Assembly: GCA_028023455.1 (NCBI GenBank)
Contig: JAQFVV010006504.1
Location: 60,001 to 124,000 of the forward strand
DNA: 64,000 nt
Source of the DNA: Epiperipatus broadwayi
Taxonomy: Eukaryota > Onychophora > Udeonychophora > Euonychophora > Peripatidae
Direction of reading: 5' to 3'
Below are positions 34,227 to 47,289 of this stretch, piece by piece. Below the pieces are notes generated by a model. It did no database searches. It was not told the origin of the DNA and was given only the letters and a program-made list of their open reading frames with translations. The first letter of the stretch is position 1; every line of letters starts with the position of its first letter. The position numbers and the translations under genes were made by a program.

Positions 34227-37200
34227 TATATATTTAAATACATGTATATTGTCTAAACTTAATTTAATGTAATTATAAGAGACTTATATTCAAAAAATAA
34301 TCGAAGTATATTATTTCAATTAATTGACAATCTTAGATGCAACTGTCATTGCTAATGTTGGCAAAATTACCAATGTTTATGTTAATTGGAATCGTTAATT
34401 TGATTTTATTTCTTTTTTTTTTTGTAATGATGATATTTTCTATGTCAGTTTACATTTTTCTATCTTTTAAGCTACTTGCAAAATATGAAATCTGTGCTAT
34501 GTTTTAAATTTGAGTAGTTACAGTTCAATTGATATAAAATGAAAATTTTTAATTAGCTTTCATATCTCGATGGAAATTAAATATTGAAATTTTAACTTTT
34601 ATATTTAGTTTTTATTTATTTATATATATATATATGTGTGTGTGTAATAATACGATTTTAATTATTCTAGTAAAGTATCCATTAGTATATTTAAAATTGC
34701 ATCCTTATGTTAGAATGTAGTATTAAATTTAGATATGTTAAATAAACATTAAATAATTTATACTGTAGAAAGTCATAATTCATAGAAAGTACAAGCACAC
34801 AATTTCTGTTTCCACATATAAAAATCATTGACATTTTAACATTATTTATATATACATAATAAATATATATTTATTTAGTAAACAATTTTTTTTGGTTAAT
34901 GCTTATGTAAAAAATATTAAAAGTAAACATAAATTGGAATAAAAATATTTTTTTGCTTTTAAATATTGAAGATAATTTTATTATTATTTCTATTATACTT
35001 TGATTTATATGTGTTAATTTTTTTGTAATCACAACTTAGATATCAACAACTTCAGATAAATACATTAATGATTATTACGAATTATTTATTAAATTAGAGT
35101 TTATACCTAATTCAGACATAACTTTAAATCTCAGTTAAATATTAAATTAATACATTTATATATGTAATATAGCTTCCAAATTTAATACATTTATAAAATT
35201 ATTTAATTAAAATAAGGGGTTAAATCTTTACTTAATTTTGAATTATTATTTTATATTCTTAATACTATGGAATGGATTGGCCCTTCAAGCAGAGGGGAGA
35301 ATGCCATTGATAGCATAACCATCAGTGACATCCATGGCCAGATTAGGCTATATGAAACATAACATAACTACATTTTCTGATTATGACTCACCTCAACTGC
35401 TGGAACAAAACTTTGCATTCAAAGCATTTTATTTGTTCAAGGATCAAACTCAGGTGTCAGCTGACTATATGTTATATAGCTGGAATGCTCAGATGGCAGG
35501 CACAACAACCAGCAATTAAAATATTCCAACTAGCTTCTTCTTTTAATCAAGAGGGTCCAGTGCATTACTTTAATGCATATAAATATTTATATCTTTAAAT
35601 AAATGGTGACACAGTGACAAGAGAGAGAGAGAGAGAGAGAGAATAGACTAAATAATAATTAAGCAAACATGAGTACTTATTTATACAACCATATTAAATA
35701 GTTAAATATATAATAAAAATAAACAAAGTTTAGAAGTAATTAAGAAAATATAACTAAAAAGATAATGATAAAATGATAGATTAAATAGTACAGTTTAAAG
35801 ATCAAAGTTTTAAAATTATAATAAAATTGATTTAGAAGACTTTAATAATAAAATACTGTAAAAAATAAAATAAAATTTGTTAAGAGTAGAATAATAAAAT
35901 GGAAAATGATTATTTATAATAGCAGGCTAAAATGTATGTTATTGATTATGTATATAAATATAATGTATTAATTGTATGATTATATATTTAGATATTGTAG
36001 ATCTTATGATGACTGCAGGATAGTCAAAACTTAAAAAGTAATGTTTTGATATAACAATAGTATTGTTAAGTGTATAAGAAGGTTAGAAATGGTATATGTA
36101 TATTTAATATAACATAATAGTATGAAAATTTACATGAAAAATATAAATGATTGATCAGGTTAAATTTTATAATGGTCCTTTGTTAAAATTCCTTTTATTT
36201 AAAAATAAAATGTCTATTAGCATTACACAGTTTATTTGGTTTTGGGTTTCATTAGTGTTATTTTCCAACTGTTTGGCTTTTTGGTCTCAATCAATGAATC
36301 AGGGCTTGTCTTCCATTCTTCAGCTTAACAATGGGGAAAAGAGAGTGCTTGTGGCAGCATCAATTTCACCATTTTGGTATCAGTTTCTAGTGAAAGCTCA
36401 GGCATACACAGTTGACTTTGTGAAGAACTTTGGGCTTGAAGCCCAATTATACACTTCTCAAGCAGTCTAGCAATGTATGTTGCTAGTTCTGCAGCTTCTG
36501 CAATAATATTTTTTGCAGTAGTGATAACTGTTTCTATACTGTACTTTGATTATTGAATCTCTGTATAACTGGATGAATCAAGCAATGAATATCATAATGA
36601 ATCGATGATAGCATGAAGACCAGAATGATTTATAGACTCAAGAGCAGAATAATTTTTTAATAGATGGTTGTGATTTTTATATCCTTTCTCTCCCATTGTT
36701 TTTTCTTATTATAACTTTAATTTTTATCACACATTAAATTGATCTATTAATTAATTTTACATTTTTCTATATTCTAAATGATTCTTACATTTTATTTAAA
36801 CTAATCTTTTTTCTAGATTAATCTACTATCTCTTTGCATTGTTTCCAATAAGATAGTATACAGTTTGTAATTAATTCAATTATTGGTTTTGCTTTTATTA
36901 TCATCCACAAATCTTTACTGGCATTCCAAAAGTTTTCTTTCACTAATTAATTAATCTTTTTTTTATTTTAGATTTTTACTAAGTTTTATTTTTAAACATT
37001 TATTCTCTTAATTTTTTTTTTAATTTATAAAAAGGAGAGTAAGTTTTTAAATCTTTTTTTAAATTCATTTACCTACCTGCTTTTAATAAATCATTTTATT
37101 CTATTTTTAAAGCACAATATAAAACAATCTTTTACTTTTACAGAACTATGTTTAAAACTACTTCTGAAATAATTATTTCTTTAACTATTCTTTCAAATAA

Positions 37201-37649
37201 ATTTGATTATATATTTTTTAAATTATGAAATATGTAATGCAGATATGTGTAAGTTTTATAACATATATCTCACTTGCTTTACAATATATATATATATATA
37301 TATAGTACAAGTTTATTAAATTAAGTCATGTGATGTATGACTTGATTTCTTTGAAATATATATATCTAATGAAATGATAATAATTTTGAGCTGAATGAAA
37401 GATATGCAAATGTTTACAAATAAATATTGTTTTCAAATAAATATTTATATTAGATAAAAGTTGAATAGTTAATAAAATTTGTATAAAAATGTTTAATTTT
37501 ACATAGATGTAATAATACTATCCAAGTGTCTAAGATAATAATGATAATTAAAACCTAGTACTGAAGGTATAAACTAATCACAATTTCTCTCATGGGTAAT
37601 TTTAATTTGTTATTATATTTTCAAATATAAAAAAAAATTACACATAGAA
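34227..37649. other. Non-coding interval with a (GA)n tract
   Basis: Just outside PLE B, the 34229-34290 segment (ATTTAAATACATGTATATTG and following) is a dispersed repeat also found at about 62322-62385. Two GC-richer open stretches (35325-35519 and 36147-36470, plus) have no recognisable motif or codon pattern. The rest is AT-rich with no supported gene. Confidence 0.45.
35621..35642. repeat. (GA)n microsatellite
   Basis: Eleven GA units. Confidence 0.95.
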
Positions 37650-38687
37650 AGTTTATTCTTGGAAAACTTATCAACATCTGATTACCAACATTTAAAAATT
37701 AATACCATTATCACTGCATGTCACCCAGTGAAGTGCATGATTTCTCAGAGTTGTGAATATTAATAGAATATTGGGTGTTAAAATCATAATGTTTGGATTG
37801 AGTTTGATAAGTAAACACAAATTAAATGGATTAATAATAAATAAATTAACAATTTATTAACAATGGCAATTTAAATCTGCTGCTTATATACTTGCAAATA
37901 TCACTAAGTTTACAAAAATATTAAAGATAATAAAATAAAAAATATTTTAAATTTAAGTCCTTATAATATCCATAATGATAACATTTTGCCATGAGAAATA
38001 TTTAAATCAGTTCCAAATCACATTTTCTGCAATATATTTATAAATGTCTTCATTATTTTCTTTAAAGATTGTAGTTATTCTCCTAATGCACTGATGAAAT
38101 TAGATGAGTATACAGTAGCATTGATAATTTTAGATAAGTTATAGTATCAGTAGATGTTGAATTGCTTTACAGCATTGTTCTGATGCTTCTTTCTTCATTG
38201 CATTACTTAAGCATGACCTGGTTGATTTTAGCACACTTGTGTTTGAAACTGGATATGATTGCATTTTTATGTATTTGACTAGTATGGTTTTTGATTGTCT
38301 AGCTGCACATAGTGGATAATCTTCTGTTACTAAAGTCATCATACTTACTGCTATAAATTAAGTATTGAAAAATATTGTAAAACAGACATCAAAATACAGC
38401 TGTCTATGTTATCCAAGTAACAGTGGAAAAACAGTTCTAACCCATGATTTCTTTTCTCTGCAGAGAATCTCTTCAATCCTGCTCCTTGCATTAAGTCTTC
38501 AAATAGGCTAAAGCAGTCTGGACTACCTGAATTGTTTGTTTCAGACATTTAGATTAACTCAATGGACTTTTTTTCCAAGCAACAGATTCATCACCATATG
38601 GTTGCAGGACTTGACATCTGTTTCTTTACAATAACATGTTTTTTTAAAAAAAAACATTTTCTTCATTAATATTACTACTTGTTGTGA

Positions 38688-38690
<3 letters not shown>
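37650..38690. repeat. Duplicated block, copy 1 left part
   Basis: Homologous over its length to 53755-55085. Shared strings include ATAATCTTCTGTTAC (38316 and 54437), TTTCTTTACAATAACATGTT (38621 and 55042) and CTTATATACTTG. Many substitutions and indels separate the copies. On the minus strand, copy 1 has protein-like segments (for example the 66-codon stretch 38342-38139 and a segment ITTIFKENNEDIYKYIAEN at about 38070) and copy 2 has related but broken ones (NITAIFRKTNKDLHKHI). The block may therefore be an old, unidentified coding transposon or duplicated pseudogene. Confidence 0.75.

Positions 38691-38762
<72 letters not shown>
38691..38762. repeat. (TA)n microsatellite at left edge of the insertion
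   Basis: Two AT blocks (about 38691-38720 and 38729-38762) separated by CATATAAGTT. Confidence 0.95.
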
Positions 38763-38767
<5 letters not shown>

Positions 38768-41700
38768 CCTACACTCCCAACACAGCTCATATACATTACA
38801 TGAGCGAAATGCCCAGGCGCCAGTTCTATTAATGAATAGAACAATATAATAAGATATATAATACAAAATTATTACTGAGACTCTATATTTAAGTTTATGT
38901 TTAGCTCAGCTCAGTGGGAGGCTATAGGCAGTTCATAAGATATATGATACTAAATGAATAAAAGAAGAAATATTACAAAACATTTAATATAATGTAAATT
39001 CCTTTGTTAGTTAATTGTATGATAAAGAATCATAATGTTTATTTGGTACAGTCTATTAAAATATACTTTAAACTTAATTTCTTCCTTCATCCAAATACAA
39101 CATATATCAGCTTGCTATAATTATATTCCTAAACAATTCTATGACTTGGCATATCATAATCTAAACATCTACTTTAATGCCAATCAAGAAATAAACAATA
39201 AGATCTCAGGGAATTTAACAAACACAGTTGAATTAAATAAAATACATTGGCCCATAAGTTATAATTCTAAAGTATGATAAAATGTAATGAAACAAATTGA
39301 CTAAAATATTCTACTGTGTTTCAATAATAAGATAATGACAGAAATAGGGTATTTTAATCTCATATCATCATCTAACAAATATACTAACTTGGCAACCTTT
39401 CTAATACGTTTATCCAGTGGCAAATGTTCCTTATAATGTTTGGATTAAGAAAACAATATTGTCAGACACCAGCAAATTTGATATTATAGTTATAAAACAA
39501 TATATCTATTTTATAATAGATGTGTGAAATGTGGAGATGTGGAAATGGAAAACACGAATGTATACAATAATAACTCAAGACACAGTTTTAAGATTTTAAA
39601 TAAATAAAACAAATCATTTATTACACTAAAATAAATTTGGTTTAACATAATATTTACAATTGGACTACTTGTCCTACAGATTTTTAAATTATCAAATAAA
39701 CTTTGAGCATCAGTTTGGGATTATCCCTATTATCAAAGCAAATTAACAACAAAACTTAAATATTCTGACTTCGAACACATGCTTTGCCTACATGTTTCAT
39801 CTACATGACACTAAATAAACAACATGTTATATTATTAGCACAAAAAATACTTTTGAGAGGATATTACTATTGATTAATAAAATAAATCAAATTAATTATA
39901 TTTGGCTCTCAACAAAGCAACTTTCTCTAATTGACTAAATAATCACTTTCAATTACGTATACCTTTCATGCATAGCAACAAAATCATGTTCATTCTGATG
40001 ATTTGATGATTTATAACCTTTATTTAAATAAATACACTGTATTTTAAAATATTTATTTCCCGTTTTAATCTCAATAACTTTATACTTCTATTTAAATGAA
40101 TGTAATGTATTTCAAAAAACATTTATTTCTCATTTTAATTTCAATAACTCTATACTTTATATACACAATATTATTTATATTATGCATGTGTGTGCATGTG
40201 TCAAGCAACAATAATAGAAAATAATCTTTTCTACAAACTCTCCATTCATCAAGAAAATATCATACAATTATTTTATTTCGGACAATGTCGTAATTCATCA
40301 ATAAAATAAGACACTAATATTACATCAAAAATTAATTCAAGAATTTATCTGGCCACATATTAATTAACACAGAGCTATATTCTTATGATTATACAGACTA
40401 TATGTTATAAGGGAAATCTACATGAGGAGCAGATAAACTCTTACTGAAGACTTCTCCAATAATTCATCTGATTCTAAGTACACTGTTGGTGAGGAACCTT
40501 TTCTTCATCACCAAGAATCTAATAAAAACATCACATAACTTCCTAAACATCATTTAATCACACTTCAACAATAATTCATCTACTTCTAAATACACTATTG
40601 GTGGGGACTTTTTCCTCATCACCAGGGCTCTAAGAAAACATCACTTAACTTCAAAAAAAAATATCATTTTAATCATACGCATATAATATAAACTAGGCTC
40701 TACTCATGGAAAAACATATACTAAATAATCAAAATCTTTTATCCCTACAAGCATTATAACAGAATCAGATTTCTTTCCATTCTCAAAGCTTTTCTAAATA
40801 TTGAACATTATAAATACACGCTGGCAGATAAATACATACAGATAACATACCAATCCATTCAACTCAGTAGAATATGACAGCATCCAAAATTTATACATAA
40901 AATATTCACAAACTGAACTTTATCAAACAAATGTCATAATTGTGCAAAACAGACACACACCCATGAATAAAAGTATATATAAAATTGACTCTAAATTACA
41001 CACTATGCAGGAAACATCATAATTAAATATTGCATTAAGGTATAACTTTTAATTCAGAATAAACTTTAGGTTACTTTTAAAATTTAATAGTTATAACTAT
41101 TACGAATGAACTTTCTTTCATATCTTGCAAATTATTTCTATTATACATTCGTTGATTTAAAAAAAGAACAAAATTCTCATTTTGAAATAATAAAGTATAC
41201 AAAATAAATATAAACCTCTCTAATAATATATTTAAAAAAATATTTCTTTCTTTTACCTCCGTAAAAGAACAATAGGACATATTTATACAAAATCAATTTT
41301 ACTAACGTATTCCTCATTTGGATACGCTTTGGAGACAGTCTAGAAGGTCAAAATAACCCAAATTATAATAAAACATAATAACAAGTAAACCTATCTATCT
41401 ATCATGTACATTAATAATGACAAGCAATAAAAAAAAAAATAAAGAAACAAAAGTTATTTGTTTTGTAACTTAAAATAGAAGTTCACTTGCAAAGCTCTGC
41501 TCCAGATTTATGAAACAATATGGGACACATTCCAAACTGAATTTAAATTAAAATAAATTTCTGCAGGATAACCTAAAAAAATATAATCATAACTTAAATA
41601 TGACCTAGCATTTTCATTGTTCATAACAAAGTTATTTGAGTTACTACATTATACATAAGCAATCAATTTCTCCTTTATTATATTGAAAATGTAAGACATT

Positions 41701-43337
41701 CTCTGTTGTAATTCTATATTAAATACCCAATTATCCATAGTAGTTTCTTGAATAGCATTTGACACTTTATAGTCTATTATATGCATGGTTTATTCTTACA
41801 TATTGTCAATTAAGATACCATGATTCCTTAGTAGTTCCACAATTAATAATACTTTGTTTTATTTTCCATCTTTATCGAAGAGAACAAAAATTACCCGCAT
41901 TTCTATCCTTCCATTCGATTTAAGCAAATACTTAATTTGAAGTAACTCACATTTATTTCCTTCATTTTAAAATATGTATTATTTCCAGAAATACCAGTTA
42001 AATAAATACTGTTATCTCTTTATGATGAATTTAAACATGGCATGATTTTTCAAAATATGCATATCCTTAATTTTATGTCTAATCCTCACAAAAACACAAC
42101 ACAGAAAATAGTGAAGAATTAAAATATATTCTGTAAAATAGTTCTGCATGTGTTTTCCAGATATATTAAAAGACACATGTTGGTTAGTGATACAACAATA
42201 ATATTCATGCAATTTATTCTTATTTGAAATGACAATTAAATGAAGTAATGGAGACTGGATGTTATCAACATACATTTTTAAAAGAAAGCAATAGTTATGA
42301 AGAGGTTAATTCAAATTGTCTAAATCAAGGAGAGCAAAGTAAACTATGTACCTTTTTAAAATGTAGAATTGCATCTTAGTTAACTTTTCCCATAATAAAT
42401 TTCTTAAGATCCTTTCAAAGTTTTACTCCAAAGTCTTTTTTAAAATCAATTTGACTTCAGCAACTGGTTTTAATTTCACAATAATGAGCCACTGTTTACT
42501 GGCTACAATTACATTACATAATAAGCAATTTTTTTTACTGGAGATCTTTGTTAAATAGCTCTCTTTAGCAAAGGTCATTTCCCTTCACAAGGTTACTCCC
42601 ATGCTTCTCTTCTATCTCAGCTAATTACATATTCAAAAAAAATATTTTCTAAAAAAAAATCACTTTGATTTTTAGAACTAAATGAAGACAAAAAAATAAT
42701 AATAAAATAAATAGCTTTTACAAACTTGAAAGAAAAATGAATATTAATTAACTATTAAACAAAAATGATTAATAATTTATTTAATTTGTAAAATAATCCA
42801 TTGATTCAACTATCTATTAATCATTGGAAAGAAATATATATTTGTTAAATTATTTAAGATAATTTCTGTAATTTAAATGTTTTTATTGTGAATGTACTAT
42901 TGTTTGCTGTTATTAAAGATGAAAATGAAATGAAACATAATACAGACATATATGCATGCACATGTACTGCATGCTAAATATTAAACTGTCTTAACTAAAT
43001 ATAATTGAAATGGCTATTAATTGTTGACAAAAGGATAAGTATTAATGAATAAAGGATTATGAAGCTATTTAACCAATACTATACTAATATAAAATAACTT
43101 TGCATCTTTCTGACAAAATGTATTAATTCCATTAATAAACAACCCCTCTTCCTTACATTAAATACCCCATTAACCACACTAATAATAATGGATACTTATA
43201 AAGTGGTCAATTAATTGCATAAGCAATCCATATCTAACCTTTAAACAATTTCCAGCAAAAAAATTTAAAATTCTAAGGCTATTTCATTTTTTTAATATAA
43301 TATAACTATAAAAAAAATAAATCTTTTTTCCCTCCCG

Positions 43338-43341
<4 letters not shown>
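38763..43341. other. 4.6-kb insertion in duplicated block copy 1, no gene seen
   Basis: This segment is absent from copy 2 of the block and lies exactly between two long (TA)n tracts. I found no coding motif, terminal repeat or target duplication in it. It includes a 112-bp tandem duplication at 40458. It may be a non-coding mobile element inserted into TA-repeat DNA, or sequence lost from copy 2. Confidence 0.5.
40458..40681. repeat. Imperfect 112-bp tandem duplication
   Basis: AATAATTCATCT begins at 40458 and 40570. Both copies continue with related ACACT-TTGGTG-GGA, CATCACCA and AACATCAC-TAACTTC strings. Confidence 0.85.

Positions 43342-43431
<90 letters not shown>
43342..43431. repeat. 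(TA)n microsatellite, 90 bp
   Basis: Uninterrupted AT alternation at the right edge of the 38.8-43.3 kb insertion. Confidence 0.97.
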
Positions 43432-43433
<2 letters not shown>

Positions 43434-43925
43434 CATTATAATATGATTTGATAAATAAACAAATAAAAATCAAATAATAGTTGTTTTATTTATATTTTTA
43501 GTGATATATGGAAGGAAAAAAATGTTACCCACTTGTTTAAACGATAACATTTAAAATTTTATTAACTCCAAAATCTTAATAGCATATTTAAATCTGCTCT
43601 TTAATTTACTTTATCAATTGACAAGTCATTTTTATTTAAGTTCGATTTAGAAGGCAGATCAAAAAGGTACAAAATGCTTTAATTATTTATAACTAGATAA
43701 TTCAAATTTCTTACACATATCAAAATTATTTTCTTCCTTTACATTGTGATTTATCACTTTATTGTTACATATTAGGAAGTTACTTTATAAAATACTTAAT
43801 AATATGATTAAATGCACAAACTAACTTTTTTAAAAATATTTTAATCCAAACAATTTTTTATGCATCTTTGTAATATAACTGATTCAATCTGCTGCTATCA
43901 GATTTGTTTTAGTTACAAATCTCAT
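43432..43925. repeat. Duplicated block, copy 1 right part
   Basis: Homologous to 55125-55605. TATGATTTGATAAATAAA, ATCAAAAAGGTACAAAATG and TAACTTTATAAAATA-TTAATA-type strings are shared in the same order. It follows directly on the left part if the 38.7-43.4 kb insertion is removed. Confidence 0.75.
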
Positions 43926-44659
43926 TCCTTTAAAATAAGACAGTGCAACAGTATTATTTTTCATTTATCATTTCTGTGCTTAGTGCAAAAAATATGTATT
44001 CCTCTAATTATTTTTGTATTTCAATGATTCCAAAATAGTTGTTCATGCTATATATGTCCATGATTTCACTGTTCTGAGATTTAACTGATATTAACCTATA
44101 TAAAGAATAAATAGGATTTTAATTTTAGAATTTATAAAATATTAACCAAAGGACATTAGAATACACAATAAACATGAACACTAGAAAGTTAATTTCACGT
44201 TGATTTCTGTCAAGTGTACACAATACATCATAAATCATATATAAGCCTTGCTCCCTTATGTCTTTTGAGCCTTAAAGTCTGATAAATTCAACAATGTTTT
44301 AAACAGCAAATTGCTTCCTCTGAAGTATACAGATGAGTGAGTAAACCACATGAAAAAATGTTGTGACAGCATGTAAAACAATATACACTTCCATTGTCAC
44401 ATAATAACATAGTGTCTTACATACATGACCAAATCCCAATTCATCACTAGAAAAAAAATATATCTAAACAAACATTAATATGATTTATTTCATTTTCTGC
44501 AGAAATCACTTTATCCACTTTGGTCATATATTTAATGATTATTGACTCAAATTATTTATTACTTAAATGACTATTATATTATTTCATGTTATTAATAAAA
44601 GTCACTCTTGATTTCTAGAAAGATGGTAATTTCTCTTTTTATAATTTTAATTGTTATTT

Positions 44660-46430
44660 AAGTTTATTTTACAGGCTGATATGGCCTCAATATATGAGCA
44701 TTGTATTGCTCTTTAATATTATTACTATTATCTTGAACTAAAAAAGCATTTTCACTATGTGTCTTTATAATTTTATATGGTCTTTCATAATAAATTGTAA
44801 TTTCTTAAAAATGTGTTGTTCAGATAGGCAGATATTAGATGCTTCCACAAAAACTTTGTACTCTATCTTAACATATAATAACCACATTCCACTCTTTTGA
44901 GACTTTGAAGCAAAATATATTTATTTATTAATATTACAGTTTCGACTGTTCCTAACAATCTTCTTGACTGAGTATGGTGGAATTACTTTGTCTATGCTTT
45001 CTTTTTTTTACTTTTACTGCATATTCAACTATAAGCTTTATCTATCAAATTCCTTATTAATATCTTCAAGAATTACATCTAGTGAAGTTTTTATGAGATT
45101 TGGTGTGGCTTTCCCAAAGTAAAGATGAATAAAGTCAAATCCTGTGGACTCATTTTAGATCCAATTAATATAGTTTGTGACTCTTTTTATTTTATTTACC
45201 CAACTACAATGGCTTTATGAGCATTTTTCATAACCATCTCATAGAGATTAAATTGAGAATTATGGATGGAATTTAAGTTGGCTTTAAACTTTTTTGTCAG
45301 TATCCAATGTTATCTTTCTGCTGATATAAATGGTGTTCCATTATTTGCTGGATACTTTTAGGTTTTCTAAAATCTGGGATTTTCTGGTTCTTCATTATCT
45401 TAATAGTTTTTTGTACTAGTATGTGTAATAAAATAAACAGCTTTAAACTTCGAAAAAATATTGTTATTACCAGATATCTCATTATTTGAAATGCTGGCAA
45501 TGGAACATAATTATCTATTGTGATAATTTTATTAGGCTTCATGGCTAATATTCTAAATAATGTTTTAGTATAAAATTTGTTAGAGAATTTAATCTGGACA
45601 CACTTTACAATTTTACAAAACAGAAAATATATTACAATACATTTTAGCCAATGAAATAACTTACATAATACATGTTCCACCTTTTGCAGACCAAAGGATC
45701 CATATAAACAGTACACGTAATTAATTAAATATTTTCTAATTCCATAAAGTATTGCAGTTCTCCATATATCTTCTTTAATTTTATACTACAACATCTCATT
45801 TCTAACTCAATATCAAAATACCATCATCTTGTTTCTGATGGTGAACACATACCATATCTGATCTTTCTTTTAGAAGGTAAATTATATCTTTAAGTTTAGC
45901 ATCATTTTCTTGTAATTGGGGAAAGATTGACAGTCTATCCACTAATTCATCCACTACCAGGTTCAGACTTGTGATATAGATGTCATCAGCACTTTAATGT
46001 TTCTGCACTTCTAAACTGGATCTTTACTAAAAATATTAGCTACAATATTTTTTGATCCCTTGCAATATTGAATTAAGTAATAAAATTTTTAAAGAAATAA
46101 ACTCCATTTGTATCAACTAACTGTAGGTTAGGTAGCTATGGTTCAAGAATTTGAGGTTTTATGATTTATAATCATAATAACCTCAGAAGCCAAGATGTCT
46201 ACATTTTTGGAAAACATATCATTATTAAGGTTTCTTTTTCTGTAACAGTATAGTTCAACATGGACCTCTTACCAGCATATGTAAAGTGTAAAGAATTTGT
46301 GATTGGTTATTCTCACTGGCATGAAAGAGAACTCCTGGTTGGTTAGTCTTATTGACTTGAAAGAGAATTGTTCCAAGTTCCTAACTATTGTTATTGGTTT
46401 GAACATATAACCATGCTTGTATTTTATACA
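44660..46430 (-). pseudogene. Second Ty3/gypsy pol remnant (RNase H + integrase), antisense
   Basis: Read on the minus strand from 46430: LGTILFQVNKTNQP and LNYTVTEKETL (RNase H start), then QYCKGSKNIVANIFSKDPV (RNase H end, S-R-x-P motif) near 46060. ENDAKLKDIIYLLKERSDM follows. The HHCC domain lies near 45710-45610: LYGSFGLQKVEHVLCKLFHW, then IVKCVQIKF. IITIDNYVPLPAFQIMRYLV (catalytic core, usual form I-D-x-x-G-P-L-P), IPDFRKPKSIQQIMEHH (second aspartate region, here changed) and VNWIQNESTGF-type and YIH-FGKATPN segments precede the tail YKIIKTHSENAFLVQDNSNN. Frameshifts and stops throughout. It is a different lineage from the element at 19.3 kb. No LTRs recognised. The 139-codon open stretch 45716-45297 is part of it, not a host gene. 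Confidence 0.78.
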
Positions 46431-46439
46431 TTCCTCACA

Positions 46440-46904
46440 TTATCTAACTCTGTATGATGCATTTCTTCAAGTTTTTTATTTTTTATTTTTATTTCTTCTC
46501 TTCAAGTTGTAAATGTATTTCTTTAAATTATTTTTAGCATTTTTTGATTTATTTGTTGTATTTGTTTTTTAACTGCATAGAGCATTTGAATATTAAATGT
46601 GTCCCTGTTTTTTTTTTCTGAAGATTTTTGCACAGTCTAAACGGCTTCTTCCTCTATCAACTTTCATTCTATTGACTATACTAGGTATTGGGTTGGTGAT
46701 GAATTCATGTTTAATGTTGCTTCCATTCTTTCTGTTACAAAATATGTCATCTATATATAAAAATAAATGTTCTATAATTCACTTGTGATTATCATTACAA
46801 TGCAGATTTACAAACTTTTTTTTAATGTATACATTATCATTAAATAAACACACCAGTTTCAATCCCTGATATACAATCATTTTCAAAAAAGTAGAATTCA
46901 TGGG

Positions 46905-46907
<3 letters not shown>
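46440..46907. other. Non-coding interval
   Basis: No feature supported; T-rich, with one open stretch (46597-46788) lacking any motif. Confidence 0.45.
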
Positions 46908-46957
<50 letters not shown>

Positions 46958-47061
46958 TATAGAGGATTTGAACTCAGATTTTCAAGCACCCTTCAACTAT
47001 CCACACTATCTCATACAACTGATACACATGCCCACACACATGTTCAAATCCTCTATACTTA
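46908..47061. repeat. (TA)n plus 20-bp perfect inverted repeat
   Basis: An AT tract (46908-46955) runs into TAAGTATAGAGGATTTGAAC (46954-46973), which recurs inverted and exact at 47042-47061. The sequence between is homologous in part (ACTCAGA...CTATCTCATACAA) to the fold-back repeat at 61.9 kb, so this is a short member of that dispersed family. Confidence 0.85.
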
Positions 47062-47200
47062 CAATTAAGCTCCCAGGTTTGTGAAGAGTGCCTGGTTTCA
47101 AATATTTATTTATATATATATGTATATATAAATATATTTATATATAGTAACAGTCACTAAACCCTGTTACAAAAGGAGAGAAAAGGTAGATTTTAGATAA

Positions 47201-47201
<1 letters not shown>

Positions 47202-47281
<80 letters not shown>

Positions 47282-47282
47282 T
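47202..47282. repeat. (ATT)n microsatellite
   Basis: About 27 ATT units; any polyasparagine reading frame across it is an artefact. Confidence 0.97.
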
Positions 47283-47289
47283 ATTTTAT

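Noticed and set aside
35325-36470. Two open stretches (35325-35519, 36147-36470) as host exons
   Set aside because: No motif, no splice-site pattern I could defend, and no similarity I recognise; left as unannotated.
45297-45716. Host membrane protein gene (139 codons, minus)
   Set aside because: Hydrophobic look is due to AT-rich codons. The frame contains the gypsy integrase HHCC and core segments and is continued by other integrase parts on both sides.
47147-47171. Short hairpin GTAACAG...CTGTTAC near the (ATT)n tract
   Set aside because: Seven-base stem in AT-rich DNA; not distinguishable from chance, and no neighbouring element.
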